From positions 129,866,117 to 129,930,116 of the forward strand of contig NC_068937.1 of the NCBI RefSeq assembly GCF_016801865.2: DNA of 64,000 bases. Direction: 5' to 3'. The notes under the pieces were generated by a model, which did no database searches, was not told the DNA's origin, and saw nothing but the letters and a program-made list of their open reading frames with translations. Below are positions 10,729 to 23,025 of the stretch, one piece after another; within the stretch, counting starts at the first letter, position 1, and each line of letters starts with the position of its first letter. The position numbers were made by a program, and so were the translations under genes. The DNA comes from Culex pipiens pallens. Its lineage: Eukaryota > Arthropoda > Insecta > Diptera > Culicidae.

Positions 10729-13044
10729 TAGCTTATTTGGTCATAGGGAAGGCCCCCATAAAGTTTAAGCCAAATCAAAAAATACAAATAAAATCCATTT
10801 CCGGTTTTGGTAGACAATTGCTCAACTAAAAAGTGACGAACTGTCATTTTTTACACGGGACTCACACTTACTGTCAAACCAAACGTTTGGTAGTGTGGTA
10901 GTGTAAAGTAATTTTGATTTCAAATTTGATTTAACTCCGTTTTTTACAAAATAGAAGTTCAGCTTTTAATAATAATAAAAAATTGTAATAAGCAAAAACG
11001 TTTTATTTTTATAAATTCTTTTTCTAAAAAAAATTGTCGTAGCTATGTTATCGATCAACATTTTAATTTTAAATAATAATGCTATCTTTTGAGCAGTGCC
11101 GCAAGTTGTTCAAAATTCATTTGGCAGTGTTGCCACTTTTTCGAAAAAATGATGATTTTCGAAAACGGTGGAAAGAAGTCGAAAAATCGTCTTGAACTTT
11201 CGAAAAAAAATATTTTCATAATTTTCAAATCAACCCTAATATTTAAAAAAAAAACGTTACTTAATCCACCAGAAGGTGGTTGCTGCCTTCCTCCTAAAAG
11301 CCTTGCAACCACACACTACGAAAGCTTTGGCTAACGCTTACTTAGTAAAGACACTATTCATCTGAGTGCTGCCATCTATGATAAATTTAATGAACCATTT
11401 GAAGTGCTGCCATCTATGATAAATTTAATGAACCATTTGAAAGCACTGTGTGCGTGCACTGAGCGGAAAGTTCCGACAGCAATCCGCCGGAGCTTTCAAA
11501 TTATGTAAATAATGACCCTTTTTTGTATCAACCAAAACAGTTTTTCGAACATAACTTTTAAAGTACTGCAACAAACCGGATGAAATTAAAAAAAGACTTA
11601 AAGAACCTGAAGACTAGTCAAAAATCATAGATCCGGACAAAATCAATCGAGCCAGTTCCGAGAAAAGTGAGTGAGAAAAAAAAATTCTACGTCCATCCAC
11701 ACGCACAGACATTTGCTCAGAATTTGATTCTGAGCCGATATGTATACGTAAAGGTATATCTTGGAGGCTTATTTAAAAAGTTCAATTTTTGAGTGATTTT
11801 ATAGCCTTGCCTCAGTGAGGTGAGGAAGGCAAAAACAAGCAGAGGAAAGTCTACCACTATAGACAAAACGTAATTTTTCGTCAAAATATTTGTTTAAGCT
11901 ATTTTTTTAAAAACTATTTTTCTGATTATTATTTCCTTAAAAATGTTGAGGCAAACAACGCTTTTGCTTGCACGTGGGTGGTCCACATGCCACAACGTAA
12001 AGTAACGATGACCAGTTTCGGGGCACCTTCGCGCCGAAATCACCGGAAAATACTGCATGACAAATGCCGTTACGCGCCAAAAGTTCATTGCCAACGCGCG
12101 AGCGCCAAATGGCCGTTCAAGCGTGACCATTAGTATTCATTTGAACGCGCCCGTCTTGATAATGAAACTTAATTTCGCAAAAGTGTGTTATTTTGTTTGA
12201 CTTACAGCTTGTCATACTAGGTCATGCTATCAGAGAACGGTGACAAAGTGTCACGCAGTTTCGTTATACGGAGATCTCTTCAAGGGAAATTGGACCAATT
12301 GAAGCTAATCAAATTGTGTGTCTTACTTTTTCATTTGAAGGCACTTTAAGAGTCAAGGCACTAGAATCTATGGCAGCTGTTGACGTACTGACGAGGGACT
12401 TCCCGTCGGAAATTCCACCCTTGCCGGTTAATTGAAATTCAAGTTCATGCAAAATTGTTTTGTTTTTCTCAGAGTTTCTGCTAGTTGTGAAATCTAAGCG
12501 ACATCAGTTAGTGAAGGTCAGTGTTAATTGACAAACTTTTATGACGTTCGCGCGCCAATTTGTCATCGAGCGCTCTCTAGTGGGGGGTGGTGACCGGCTG
12601 ATGCATCTCCCGCGTGTTTCCAAGGGTTTGTTTTTCCGCGTTGATCCCCTGCCAAGAAGCGCTGCTGTGGTGACTGTGTACTCCTTCATGACCAATTAGC
12701 TCACGGTCAAAGAAATTGATTCAGCCCCGAGCGCGACATCGTCAAGCCAAAAATTCATAAATTTTCCAGCTATCGCGAGAGTGCGATAAATTTAGAACTC
12801 TTCGACCGGACGACGGCATTCGGGGTGGCGAGCGGGATCGATTTTGAAATTGGCGTCGATGACCGACTTTTGCGGAACGGGTTGACTTGGCAGGGTCAAG
12901 TTTGACAGGGGCAATGGATTTTGATTTTTCGTTTGATTGACATGTTTTTTTGTGTGAATCTTTCTCGATTTTTGTGCTATTTTAACCTGAAATAATGTGT
13001 AAAAAAGTAAATTTCAATAGAAACTGATGCAAATTTTACCAGTT

Positions 13045-14790
13045 GCTGATGTGAGCAATTCTCTGAGATTTCATTTTTTTGTATTTTTTAATCCGGCTGA
13101 AACTTTTTTGGTGCCTTCGGTATGCCCAAAGAAGCCATTTTGCATCATTAGTTTGTCCATATAATTTTCCATACAAATTTGGCAGCTATCCATACAAAAA
13201 TGATTTATGAAATTTCGAAAAACCGTATCTTTGGAAATAATTTTTTGATTGATTTGGTGTCTTCGGCAAAGTTGTAGGTATGGACTACACTGAAAAAATA
13301 TGATACACGGTAAAAAAAATGGTGATTTTGAATTTCACTTTTTGTCACTAAAACTTGATTTGCAAAAAAACACTATTTTTATTTTCTGATATGTTTTAAG
13401 GGACATTAAATGCCAACTTTTCAGAAATTTCCAAGTTGTGCAAAAAATCTTTGACAAAGTTATAAATTTTTGAATCAATATTGATTTAAAAAAAAATCGA
13501 AGTATCTGTCGCAACAATTTTTCAACTTAATTTTCCGATTTAAAATCAAATGTACAATCTAAAAGTACTGTAGAGAAATTTTGATAAAGTGCTCCGTTTT
13601 AAAATTATAGCCAGTTTTAGGTAACATTTTTAAAAATAGTCGCAGTTATTCATTTTTTTTAAATTAGTGCCCATGTTTGCCCACCAGCGATTGAATAATC
13701 ATCATCAAAAGAAAATCTTTGGATGTTCATCAAGAAACAAAATCCGAAGGGATCATGGCTCTGCTCTCTCGCACTCGAAAGATCGGTTAAAACAATCTAA
13801 AAAAATCATCATCTTGATTATTCGGCGGAACATCTTTTTCACTACTACACTTGCAAGTGCAATGTCACACGTCGAAAAATGACCTGTCACATTTTGTAGA
13901 TGGGCAATGTGTGTAAACAAAGTGAAATAAATATTTTTGAGTGGTGCTTCCTTGTCAGTCACAAAAAATCATCAGCAGATTGATTTTTTTGGAGAATTTT
14001 TCTGGATTATTCCATCCCTGTTGCCCACTCTTAAAGATATTTTTGAAAAGCTGAGAAAATTCTCTATATTTTGCTTTTTTGAACTTTGTTGATACGACCC
14101 TTAGTTGCTGAGATATTGCCATGCAAGTGTTTAAAAACAGGAAAATTGATGTTTTCTAAGTCTCACCCAAACAACCCACCATTTTCTAATGTCGATATCT
14201 CAGCAACTAATGGTCCGATTTACAATGTTAAAACATGAAACATTCGTGAAATTTTCCGATCTTTTCAAAAAAAATATTTTCAAATTTTTTTAAACCAAGA
14301 TTAACATTTTAAAAGGGCCAAACATTCAATATTACGCCCTCTTAAAATGTTAGTCTTGGTTTAAAAAATATTTTTTTTGAAAAGATCGGAAAATTTCACG
14401 AATGTTTCATATTTTAACATTGAAAATCGGACCATTAGTTGCTGAGATATCGACATTAGAAAATGGTGGGTTGTTTGGGTGAGACTTAAAAAACATCAAT
14501 TTTCCTGTTTTTAAACACTTGCATGGCAATATCTCAGCAACTAAGGGTCGTATCAACAAAGTTCAAAAAAGCAAAATATAGAGAATTTTCTCAGCTTTTC
14601 AAAAATTTTTTTTTTCAAAGGTGGGCAAACATGTGCACTTATTTAAAAAATGAAAAACTGCGACTGTTTTCAAAAAAGTTACTTAAAAATGGCTATAACT
14701 TGAAAACGGTGCACTTTATCAAAATTTCACTAAAGTACTTTTAGATTGCAAATTCAATTTTACATCGAAAAATGAAGTTGATTTTTTTTT
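13045..14790. mobile_element. Second giant palindromic repeat, unit 2 copy
   Basis: Copy of 6265-8010, with a few substitutions such as gtt for aat near 14473. Confidence 0.7.
13685..14020. mobile_element. 336-bp hAT-type MITE, unit 2 copy
   Basis: Copy of 6905-7240, with the same 8-bp target duplication. Confidence 0.85.
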
Positions 14791-14856
14791 CAAATCTAAT
14801 TTCTAGAGCAATTATGTGGAAAGCGTTGACAGAGACAGTGAGTCGTTTACGATACC

Positions 14857-15942
14857 TGCACTGCCGTTCTACGCATAATTGTCCCATGTAATTTTTGGTC
14901 TATTCTGACTTTTTGTCATTTTTAGTTTTAGTTTGACGTTTACTTTTCGAAAAACACATAAAATCTAGTACAGTCATCCCACATATTCGGAACACCCACA
15001 AATTCGGAACACTTTTGTGGTAATTTGTCAATAACATGCCAAAGCAGCTTTTCTGTCGACCCTACTATTTTAGGACCTTCATTTGGACATTCTCTTGCTA
15101 TTTCACTGGTAAAAGTAGTACTTTTTGAACAAAAAACCTCATTTCAAGACTATTTTATCCAGAGCAGCAAAACACTGCCTCCAAATTGCCTGTTCCATGA
15201 TTGTGGGATGTTATTGTGCCTCCCACAATTGTGGAACACCTGAATTTAACTGATATTTTCACAAAAAAAGTTATCAGACCATGCATAAAACATAACTAAG
15301 CATGAGTATCGTTGGTTTCAGTGCCTGAATTCATTATTTTGTAAAAATTATGTACTCATGGAGAGAACCAAAGTTTGTTTACATCCGTAAGAAAAAAGTG
15401 TTCCGAATTTGTGGATTTCAAGGGTCAAAGTTTTTCTTCAAAAACTCGATATAAAAGTTAAAATTTGCAGTTGTTCGATATAGCATTCGAAAGATCGCAA
15501 GAAAAGCTTTCAAATGAAGGTAAAAGCGAATCATTAAGTTCAATCATTGATTTTCTATGATTTTTTGAACATTGGCCGATCTGTAAACTGTTCCGAATAT
15601 GAGGGATTACTGTACTTTGTTCGGAAACTCATTGAAAACAACACCAAGTCTGTTTGTCCCATCGTTGAACTTCTACGCATAATTGTCCCACCAATTATTT
15701 TCTTTCACGAAATTATCAGTTTTATGACGTATTGTGTATTGTTTACCTATTGTATAGCAAGAGGATTACTATTAAGAGGGATAAACTGCTATCTGGGATG
15801 ATTAGGGACTTATGGGGTGAACAGGGACCCACGGGACAATTATGCGTAGAAACACAAAAAACGGACGAAAAATTTCAATCGCGTTTTTCTCAGTTGCACT
15901 TTTTTTAACATGGGACAATTATGCGTAGAACGGCAGTGCATG
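14857..15942. mobile_element. Element with perfect 32-bp inverted ends, host to the pogo-like MITE
   Basis: Terminal TGCACTGCCGTTCTACGCAT and its reverse complement match perfectly over about 32 bases ending in gtcccatgt / acatgggac. Extra internal copies of the gggacaattatgcgtaga motif lie at about 15671 and 15833. The target duplication is ambiguous because the ends are palindromic (TGCA). The last 140 bases of a related copy lie at about 19170-19310. Confidence 0.7.
14971..15612. mobile_element. 642-bp pogo-like MITE, TA target
   Basis: Inverted ends CAGTCATCCCACATATTCGG and CAGTAATCCCTCATATTCGG match at all but two positions and are flanked by TA (14969-14970, 15613-15614). The body repeats tcggaacac motifs. 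The TA target and CAGT ends suggest Tc1/mariner-pogo. Nested in the 14857-15942 element. Confidence 0.8.
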
Positions 15943-16157
15943 TCTTTCGACGAAACTCAAAACGCCATCAACTTTGTAATATTATACTACCCAGAATTCC
16001 TGGAAGAGCAGTAAAAACCGCTCACTTTGGCAATGACCTGTTTTATGACAACCGACAACCATTCGCTGATTTTTGTACTTGAAGCAAACTGACCGTCCAA
16101 AGTCAAGGTCCGCGTGGTCATCGTTGACGATCTTTGTTTAATATTCCTCTTCTTTCC
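15943..16157. other. Intron-like sequence before the transporter exon
   Basis: AT-rich with no repeat recognised; presumably the intron upstream of the 16172 exon. Confidence 0.4.
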
Positions 16158-16171
16158 TCTCTTTTTTTCAG
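16158..16171 (+). promoter_or_regulatory. 3' splice site of the transporter exon
   Basis: A pyrimidine run followed by CAG at 16169-16171. It decides the exon start: the family-like sequence begins just after it, and upstream codons translate to hydrophobic intron-like sequence. The split codon needs one base from an upstream exon. Confidence 0.75.
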
Positions 16172-18204
16172 TGAAGATCCAGTTCGACAAGGTGACGGAC
16201 AGTGACAGCAGGGCGACGACGCCGCCCTACCAGACGACGACGACGACGCATGCAGCGGCACCGACAAGCAACGGGAACAAACCCGACGACAAGCTGCTGA
16301 CGGTGATGGTGCCGCCGACCAGCAATGGAAATCATCACAATCAAAAGGAGGGGCAAGAGGAGGAGGACGACGACGATGATGACTACGAGATGGTACCGCC
16401 GGACGGCGGCTGGGGTTGGCTGGTGCTGGCCGGTTCCATGCTGGTCAACATCCTCGTGCCGGGCACGATCAAGAGCTTTGGCGTGCTGTTTGTGGAGTTC
16501 CTGGAGGCATTCCAAGCGACGCCCTCGGCCGCGGCGTGGATTCCGGCGTTGTGTTACTTTTTGTACAGTTCGTTGGGACCGCTGTCGAGTATATTGTCGG
16601 TGAAGTACAGCTACAGGACGGTGACGATCATTGGGGGGACGTTCGCGGCGGCCGGGATGATCATCACGTATTGGGCGACTTCGGTGAACTTTTTGTACGT
16701 GAGTTATGGCGTGTTGGTGGGGACCGGGGCGGGGTTGTCGTTTCCACCGACGGTGTACATTGTGACGTCGTACTTTGTGCGGTTGCGGGGTTTGGCCAAT
16801 GGGCTGTGCATATCTGGAAGTGCGCTGGGGTCGATCATTTTGCCACCGGTGTTGAGGTATTTGTTGGTGAATTTTGGCTATCGAGGGGCTTGCCTGATCA
16901 TGGGCGGAATTACGCTGAATGTTTGGGTTGCGGCGATATTTTATCAGCCGGTGGAGAAGCACATGAAACGGGTCAAGAAGGTGAAGCAGGTCGAGAAGTT
17001 GGTGAGCGACGATACGATCATGGAAGAATCGGAAAGTAATGAGGATCCGGAAATTGGTCAAGCGAGGGGGTCAGCGATTAAGCCAAAGTTTATGATAACT
17101 GGAGACGATACGCCGATTGCAACGCCGACGTTGGAGCACAAATCGCCGGATATATTCCGGTTTAACCCGAAGAACGGAATGATTGACGGATTTGCTAGGA
17201 GCGTTTCGGCCGCGGCCGTACCTGCATCATACTTGAAGGATGACCTGAATAGTCGACAGCGCAAAATCAGCACCCCCATCAAGGAGGAACACCGCAATCT
17301 GACCTTCAGCAGTCAGCTGAACGCCGGAGATTCGCACGTTCGCTTGAACCGACTCAACTCGATCCGGGGAAGACCGCCACGGCGATCGCCTTCGACGAGC
17401 AGTTTCCAGTACATCAGCACGCCCTACCACGGCAGCACGCTTTCGACGCATCAACCGCGTGAATTTGCGTCCCATCTGTCTCTCCGGTCAATCGCCGAAA
17501 GCTTCAAACCATCCTCCAAACAGGCCGGAGAGAAATCCAAAGAATCCACAGGCAACAAGTACTTTGACCTGTCGCTGCTCAAAGATCCGACCTACCTGGT
17601 CATCCTAATCTCCAACTCAACCAACGCGATCGGCTACACCAACTTCATCATCCTGCTCCCGGCGTACGCCAGCACGTTAGGATTCGACAAAAACCTCGCC
17701 GCCTACCTGCTCTCGATCGTGTCCACGCTGGACCTCGTCGGTCGCATCGGCGGCTCGGCCCTCTCCGACACCAATCTCATCCCCAAGACGTGGTACTTTG
17801 TCGGCGGCCTGTCCATATCCGGCCTCGCCCTGGCCATGCTCCCGCTCGCGACCTCCTACTCCATGGTCAGCGTGTTTTGCGCCCTGTTCGGACTCGCGTC
17901 CGGAACCTACGTCGGCATCACCGCCATCATCATGGCCGAAATGCTCGGCACCGAGCGCCTCACCTCCTCGTACGGCATCAGCCTCTTCGTCAACGGCATC
18001 CTCCAGCTGATCGGCCCGCCCATCTGTGGCATCATCTTCGAGAACATTGGCCAATATCAGCCACTCTTCACCGCACTTGGCTTCGTCCTGCTCGTAGGAT
18101 CCGCTCTCTGGGGCTTCATGCCACTGATCCGGCGACAAAAGCGACGCAACGAGCAGCGAGCAGCCCAACAGAAGGACGCGGCCGAGAAAAGTCTCATCGC
18201 TTAA
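16172..18204 (+). CDS. Monocarboxylate transporter (SLC16 / MFS), terminal exon, N-terminus incomplete
   Basis: Plasma-membrane MFS transporter of the SLC16 type, which moves monocarboxylates or related small acids, usually with protons. The exon opens after a pyrimidine tract ending in CAG at 16169-16171, so the in-frame ATG at 16114 lies in the intron and the real start is probably on an upstream exon not found. Numbering the first full codon at 16174 as 1: a Thr/Asn-rich and then acidic tail (about 1-75), the SLC16 signature PDGGWGW (76-82), about six membrane segments (80-258) with the conserved YF-x4-GLANG stretch near 200-210, a long polar loop (about 262-465) and six further segments ending near 655. 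Stop TAA at 18202. About 676 residues suits the long-loop insect members. Substrate and exact orthologue cannot be told from this. The start could instead be an internal Met just before the signature. Family assignment is firm. Confidence 0.93.
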
Positions 18205-19166
18205 CCAAAAAAAAACTCCATCTCAATCAACTGTGAGCTTTACCCTCTGGTCTTTCGAAGTAGCGCGCCGGAGGAGGGACGCAGCAGCAGCAACAACAGC
18301 TTAGAATAGTGACTCTTTCAAGTCGATATTTTAGGAGGGGGTAGCGAAGAAAACAATACGAGTATTATATTTTTAGCTATTTACAAAAAAGAACTTCAAC
18401 AAACAGAAGATGGAAAACAAAAGTGTGACGATTGTGAGTGTGTTGTGGATGCAGATTTTAGGCGCGCGCATATTTAGGCTAGACTAAGCTAGGTTAGTAA
18501 AGGGCTTTTACTGGGACACAGAAACACACACACACACTGAACTTATACAATCTGCCATACGAAAAAGTGAGGAACCGTGGCGTGATGATGCGACTAGAAT
18601 AGTTTAAAATTACCAGTGCGTGTGCGGTGGGGCGTGATAGCGTGAAATGTTTGAAATGTGAAATTCGGTCAAACGAGCGAAACAACAGAATCAGAATCAA
18701 TTTTATCAGTGTAATGTTAAACATTTAGTACTAGTACTAACTACTAACAGTAGCATAATGAGAAAAAAAAACATTATAGCAATGATGAAAAGAAAAAAAA
18801 CCTTGTATTATTTGTTGTCCGAAATGCAAATTCCTAGTAAACTTGAGCTTATCCGAAAGGGAGGGAGGGGGGTTTGAGATTTTCAAAAACGTGTCCATGT
18901 GATTTATATGGACGGTTCCAAATGGGACGGACTGGATTTGAATGCCATTTAAGGTTGATATCAAATCAGATACTGAGTATTTAAACTGATCTATTTGAAA
19001 AAGTGTAATTTCTCAATGGTTTTATCAATTCTTGTTTTATGTTTTTTGTTTTACTGGTTTTGTATTTATTGATATTTTTTAATTCATTAGTTATACGAAG
19101 CATTGAGTCTTGTTTACATAATGTATAGCAATAGGATCATAAATAAGAGTGATAAACTAATAACTG
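18205..19166 (+). other. Probable 3' UTR of the transporter, then intergenic
   Basis: Follows the stop directly. It contains a CAG-rich stretch (about 18280-18300) and a run of CA dinucleotides near 18527. I found no canonical AATAAA in the first 900 bases, so the poly(A) site is undefined. No other gene seen. Confidence 0.45.
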
Positions 19167-19312
19167 GGGCGATTGGGGACTTACAGGACGAATAAGAACT
19201 CACGGGACAATTATGCGTAGAAAAACAGAAATCGATCGAAAAATTTCAATCGCGTTTTTCTCAGTTGCACTTTTTTGAACATGGGACAATTATGCGTAGA
19301 ACGGTAGTATAA
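19167..19312 (+). mobile_element. Half copy of the 14857-15942 element family
   Basis: Shares about 130 bases with 15800-15942, including ggacaattatgcgtagaa twice and tcaatcgcgtttttctcagt. Confidence 0.7.
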
Positions 19313-19457
19313 ACATATGAATCAAAATAGCTTATAGGATCTTAACAAAAAACTCTAGAGTTCTATATTGCTGTATTTTTTTTATATTTTTATGAATTAA
19401 ATAATTTAGTTTTTTATACATTTTTATAATTTTTCTGTCTTTTATTTTGTATTTTTT

Positions 19458-19570
19458 GCCTTTCTTACTAAAGAAAGGTAAAGGTTTTACTTTATGGCTG
19501 GACGTCATTTTCATTTTCGTAAATAAGACGAAACAGCATGAATATTAATCGGAAAAATCGCCAAAAAATC
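19458..19570. repeat. Dispersed repeat with hairpin start, copy 1
   Basis: Begins with the palindrome cctttcttactaaagaaagg and shares about 100 bases with 20083-20190, including ggctggacgtcatttt. Confidence 0.75.
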
Positions 19571-20082
19571 ATACTGCAATGATTTTCGACGTTTTATCGA
19601 TTCATCTTGACAGAACTCGTCTATCTTCAACCCTCGAATTTTGAGAAAATAAATTCCGTGAAGATCGAGTGATGTTCGTATGTGGTAAAATTTTGCCAAA
19701 TTTTGTGTCGCGCCGTTCTCAGCTCCCCTGAATCCGATTTTGATTCTTCTAAATGCAGATGAAAGCTAGTGTGCTGAACCTGGGCGAGTTGCCGCTCAAA
19801 TTTCGAAATATCCATATGTTTTCGGATGTGGATAGACTTTTCAACAAAATACACAGTTTTCAAATGAAAATATGGTCAAAATTTTTCATTTTCATATCTT
19901 TTATTTATCTCAAAAATTGCATTTTTCGAGCTCTACAACCTCCCAAATTTTCATCCAGATTCATAATATGGTTCTGGAGTTAGAGCCGTTTGATTAACCT
20001 ATCATAAGAAAAAAAAAATCCCTAAAAAAAGGTAAAAGCCCATCGCCAACATTTTTCGTTTCTAATTTTATCTGAAACTTCT

Positions 20083-20605
20083 TGCCTTTCTTACTAAAGA
20101 AAGGTATTGGTTTTACTTTAAGGCTGGACGTCATTTCCATCTTCGTAAATATGTCGATTCAGCATGAATATTAATCGAAAAAACTGGCGCGAGAATGCTG
20201 ACGCATATATGTTTTGGCTCGACTTATACTCGTTTGTAGTAGCTTATCTACCGATGTTTCCTTCAACATGTAAGATATCGTAGCTTTTCAGTTTCTTTTG
20301 CCCTGTCCGTTTTTGCATAACTGTCCAATGTTTATGCAAAAACTTTTTTGACATAGGGCATTCATCCGGGTACAAACAATTTGTTTCCCGTGTGCTCCTT
20401 AAATCGCCTTTAAGTAGGCTTCATTTGTCGTGTCGTTTTATTTAACAGAGTTCATTGGATTCCAATAGGAGCTTTCGAAGCTTCTAAGCTTTATATCGTT
20501 TTCAAAGTTTTCAATGCTCGCGACGCCAATGGCTATCTACCTAAAGATCTAAGTAAGAAAGGCTCTATCTCACCCCTGGTGGGATTAAATCGGGTTTTTT
20601 TGTAA
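20083..20605. repeat. Dispersed repeat with hairpin start, copy 2
   Basis: Same start hairpin as 19458. It ends near aagtaagaaaggctctatct followed by cacccctggtgggatt, an end I associate with an abundant mosquito repeat. No coding sequence. Confidence 0.55.
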
Positions 20606-20734
20606 TAAATTTATATTATTGTAGTTTTGTTTGTATGTATCTTTGCATATTTCTATTTTAGTATTGTTGAGTACATTATACCACTGACCAACTGACGTGC
20701 AACCCCGAATGTAAACTTGACCGCACTTTCCTAT

Positions 20735-21450
20735 TGAGCAATTCTCTACGGAATCGGTCTTTTTTCTTCTATTTTAATTTCTCAGCAACTGAGGGTCGTA
20801 TCAACAAAGTTCAAAAATGCAAAATATAGAGAATTTTCCAACCATTAAAAAAAATATTTTTTTTTCTCAAAAGTGGTCAAACATGGGCATCAATTTAAAA
20901 AATGAATAACTGCGATTATTTTGAAAAAGTTACCTAAAAATGGCTATAACTTGAAAACGGTGCATTTTATCAAAATTTCACAAAAGTTCTTTTTGATTGT
21001 AAATCCAATTTACATAGAAAAATTAATGTGAAAAAATTTTGCAACCAATATTTGGAAACAAAATTCCTTGCTCGGTCAAAGATTTTTTGCAAATTCTGGA
21101 ATTTTCTGAAAAGTTGGCATTTGATGTACTCTAAAACATATCCGAAAAAAAAGTTTTTTGGCAAATCAAGTTTTAGTGACAAAAAGTGAAACTAAAAATC
21201 ACCAAATTTTTTTTTGCAGTGTATCATGTATTTTTAGTGTAGTCCATATTCATACCTACAAGTTTGCCGAAGACACCAAATCGATCAAAAAATTCCTTCA
21301 AAAGATACAGATTTTTGAATTTTCACATATCATTTTTGTATGGACAGCTGCCAAATTTGTATGGAAAAATATATGAAAGAACTAATGATGCAAAATGGCT
21401 TCTTTGGGCATACCAAAATACAAAAAAAAAATCGAATGACCGAAATTTCT
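20735..21450. mobile_element. Half-length copy of the giant palindrome family
   Basis: Starts gagcaattctctacggaatc and continues with the same modules as 7640-8000 and 6320-6560 (cagcaactgagggtcgtat, then ttgccgaagacaccaaat). Only one arm is present. Confidence 0.7.
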
Positions 21451-21474
21451 ATTTTTCTGCTCACTCAAGGATCC

Positions 21475-21651
21475 ATTACACTACCACAAGCAAACAAACT
21501 AACTCGCATTTTTTCGTGTTTGACAGTTTGCCAAACTCGCAAACAAGGCAAAATGTATGCAGCCTGATGTTTGTACAAGTAAATCCAGGCAAACAAACAA
21601 AGCAGGCAAACTGTCAAAAAGTGCGAGTTTGTTTGTTTGCCGTAGTGTAAT
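21475..21651. mobile_element. 177-bp MITE upstream of Brf1
   Basis: Inverted ends attacactac / gtagtgtaat, with further matching blocks caaacaaact and gacagtttgcc inside each end. It sits about 470 bases before the Brf1 ATG. No clear target duplication. Confidence 0.65.
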
Positions 21652-22123
21652 AGCTCCTTCACCCTCAGCGATCAGTGATTGTCAAACAGACGATTTGACA
21701 GATGGCCAGCAGGATTTGCTGAGAAACTTTCTGGAACTACAAATGAAAATGGGGGATACATGTTGGAACCTGAAAAGTTTTGCGAATTTTGAATTTAACG
21801 GTGAATATTTTGCAAATCTTGCATTTCGAAATGAGGCTACAAACTGCGTTTTCATAAATGAAACAAACTTTTTAAACGAAATTTTTTGTTTTCCGTGTAC
21901 ATGTACAAAATTCAGCATACCCGGAAATGTCAAAACCTTCGGCAACCCACTTTTGACGTTTCTTCGCATAAACAAACATCTGTTTACGTTTCTCGAGTGC
22001 GAAAGCGGTTCGGTTTCCACGGTCAAACAGTGTTTCGCGGATTTATTGCGTATTTCCAGCTGGAAACTCAAAACCGGTTCCCTTTTAGTGACGCGCGCTC
22101 GTTTTCTCGTGTTTGAGTGCAAA

Positions 22124-22562
22124 ATGTCCTCCGGCCGGAAGTGTAACAACTGCGGCAGTGCCGAAATCGAGGTGGACAATGCCCGCGGGGACGCCGTCTG
22201 TACCAACTGCGGGTCGGTGCTGGAGGACAACATTATTGTGTCGGAGGTCCAGTTCGAGGAGAATGCCCACGGGGCGTCGAGTGCGGTGGGTCAGTTTGTG
22301 GCGTCCGACTCCAAGGGTGGGGCGACGGCGTACGGGAAGTTTCACGTCGGAACGGGGACGGAATCGCGCGAGGTCACCTTGAGGAAGGCCCGGCACGGGA
22401 TAACGCATCTGTGCCATCAGTTGCACTTGAACAACCATTGTATCGAGACGTCGTGCAATTTCTTCAAGATGGCATTGATCCGGCACCTGACCCGGGGTCG
22501 CCGGAACACGCACATCTACGCGGCGTGCGTTTATATTACGTGCCGCACGGAGGGGACATCTC
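22124..22562 (+). CDS. Brf1: Brf1 exon 1: zinc ribbon and start of first cyclin fold
   Basis: GC-rich exon in AT-rich surroundings. The four zinc ligands are intact. It ends after one base of a His codon at a GTAAGT donor. Confidence 0.92.
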
Positions 22563-22732
22563 GTAAGTTGAGGATGTTGAGAGATGGTCGATAGTGGGTA
22601 ATTGCTTGTATTTTTTTTAATTTTCAGATCTTCTGATTGATATCAGTGACGTTCTGCAGATTTGCTGCTACGAACTCGGAAGAACGTATTTGAAATTGTC
22701 CCAAGCTCTGTGCATCAACATTCCATCCATTG
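22124..22732 (+). CDS. Brf1: Transcription factor IIIB subunit Brf1, exons 1-2 only
   Basis: Brf1 is the TFIIB-like subunit of TFIIIB that recruits RNA polymerase III to tRNA and 5S genes in the nucleus. Exon 1 is 22124-22562 (146 codons plus one base), then donor GTAAGT, intron 22563-22627, and exon 2 is 22628-22732, ending before donor GTGAGT. The joined frame gives 181 residues. Visible: N-terminal zinc ribbon with Cys7/Cys10 and Cys26/Cys29 (start MSSGRKCNNCG), then the first cyclin fold (about 85-175) with the family stretches CRTEGTSHLLID and YELGRTYLKLSQALCINIPS. The ATG at 22124 is chosen because the zinc ribbon starts there; the frame is open further upstream to 21557 but crosses a MITE. 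Exon 2 ends in phase 1, where relatives continue with Asp-Pro. The second cyclin fold and C-terminal Brf homology region are absent from the window. Confidence 0.92.
22628..22732 (+). CDS. Brf1: Brf1 exon 2: rest of first cyclin fold
   Basis: Begins after a poly-T tract ending in CAG at 22625-22627 and completes the split His codon. It encodes LLIDISDVLQ through CINIPSI and stops at a strong GTGAGT donor, which implies a further exon that I could not find. Confidence 0.9.
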
Positions 22733-23025
22733 GTGAGTAGAACTAGCTTACTTGAGCAAGCCCAAGTTGCTTATTAATTTCACCTCAACCAGATTCTCAA
22801 CACCATGACTTACATGACCATGACAATCTCCACCGACGGGAACTGTTGATGCTCCACTTTTTTAAGAGGATAAGGGAAATTTTCCACGGTATCCTCGAGT
22901 AGGTATCGCTTGTTGTGGGACGGTTTTCTTGGGAAGGTGAATGTTCTAAAGAGCCACCCTAGGTGAGTGGTAAATACCATTTGCATTATTGTTAATTTAT
23001 CTCATCTCTTATGAATTAAAGTACC

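Larger units (their letters stand above)
8475..15254. repeat. 6.78 kb tandem duplication, unit 2
   Basis: Second copy, joined to unit 1 with at most one base of microhomology. Past 15254 the MITE that is cut short in unit 1 continues intact, which fixes where the duplicated block ended. Confidence 0.97.

Noticed and set aside
16114..16171. ATG at 16114 as start of the transporter
   Set aside because: It lies before a clear pyrimidine-CAG acceptor, and its codons are intron-like.
16168..17061. 297-codon minus-strand frame opposite the transporter
   Set aside because: Shadow of the GC-rich exon; Arg/His-rich with no domain. The same holds for the 17677-18168 and 17790-18236 frames.
21557..22123. 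N-terminal extension of Brf1 by 189 in-frame codons
   Set aside because: The zinc ribbon of the family begins at the ATG at 22124, and the extension crosses a MITE and has non-coding composition.
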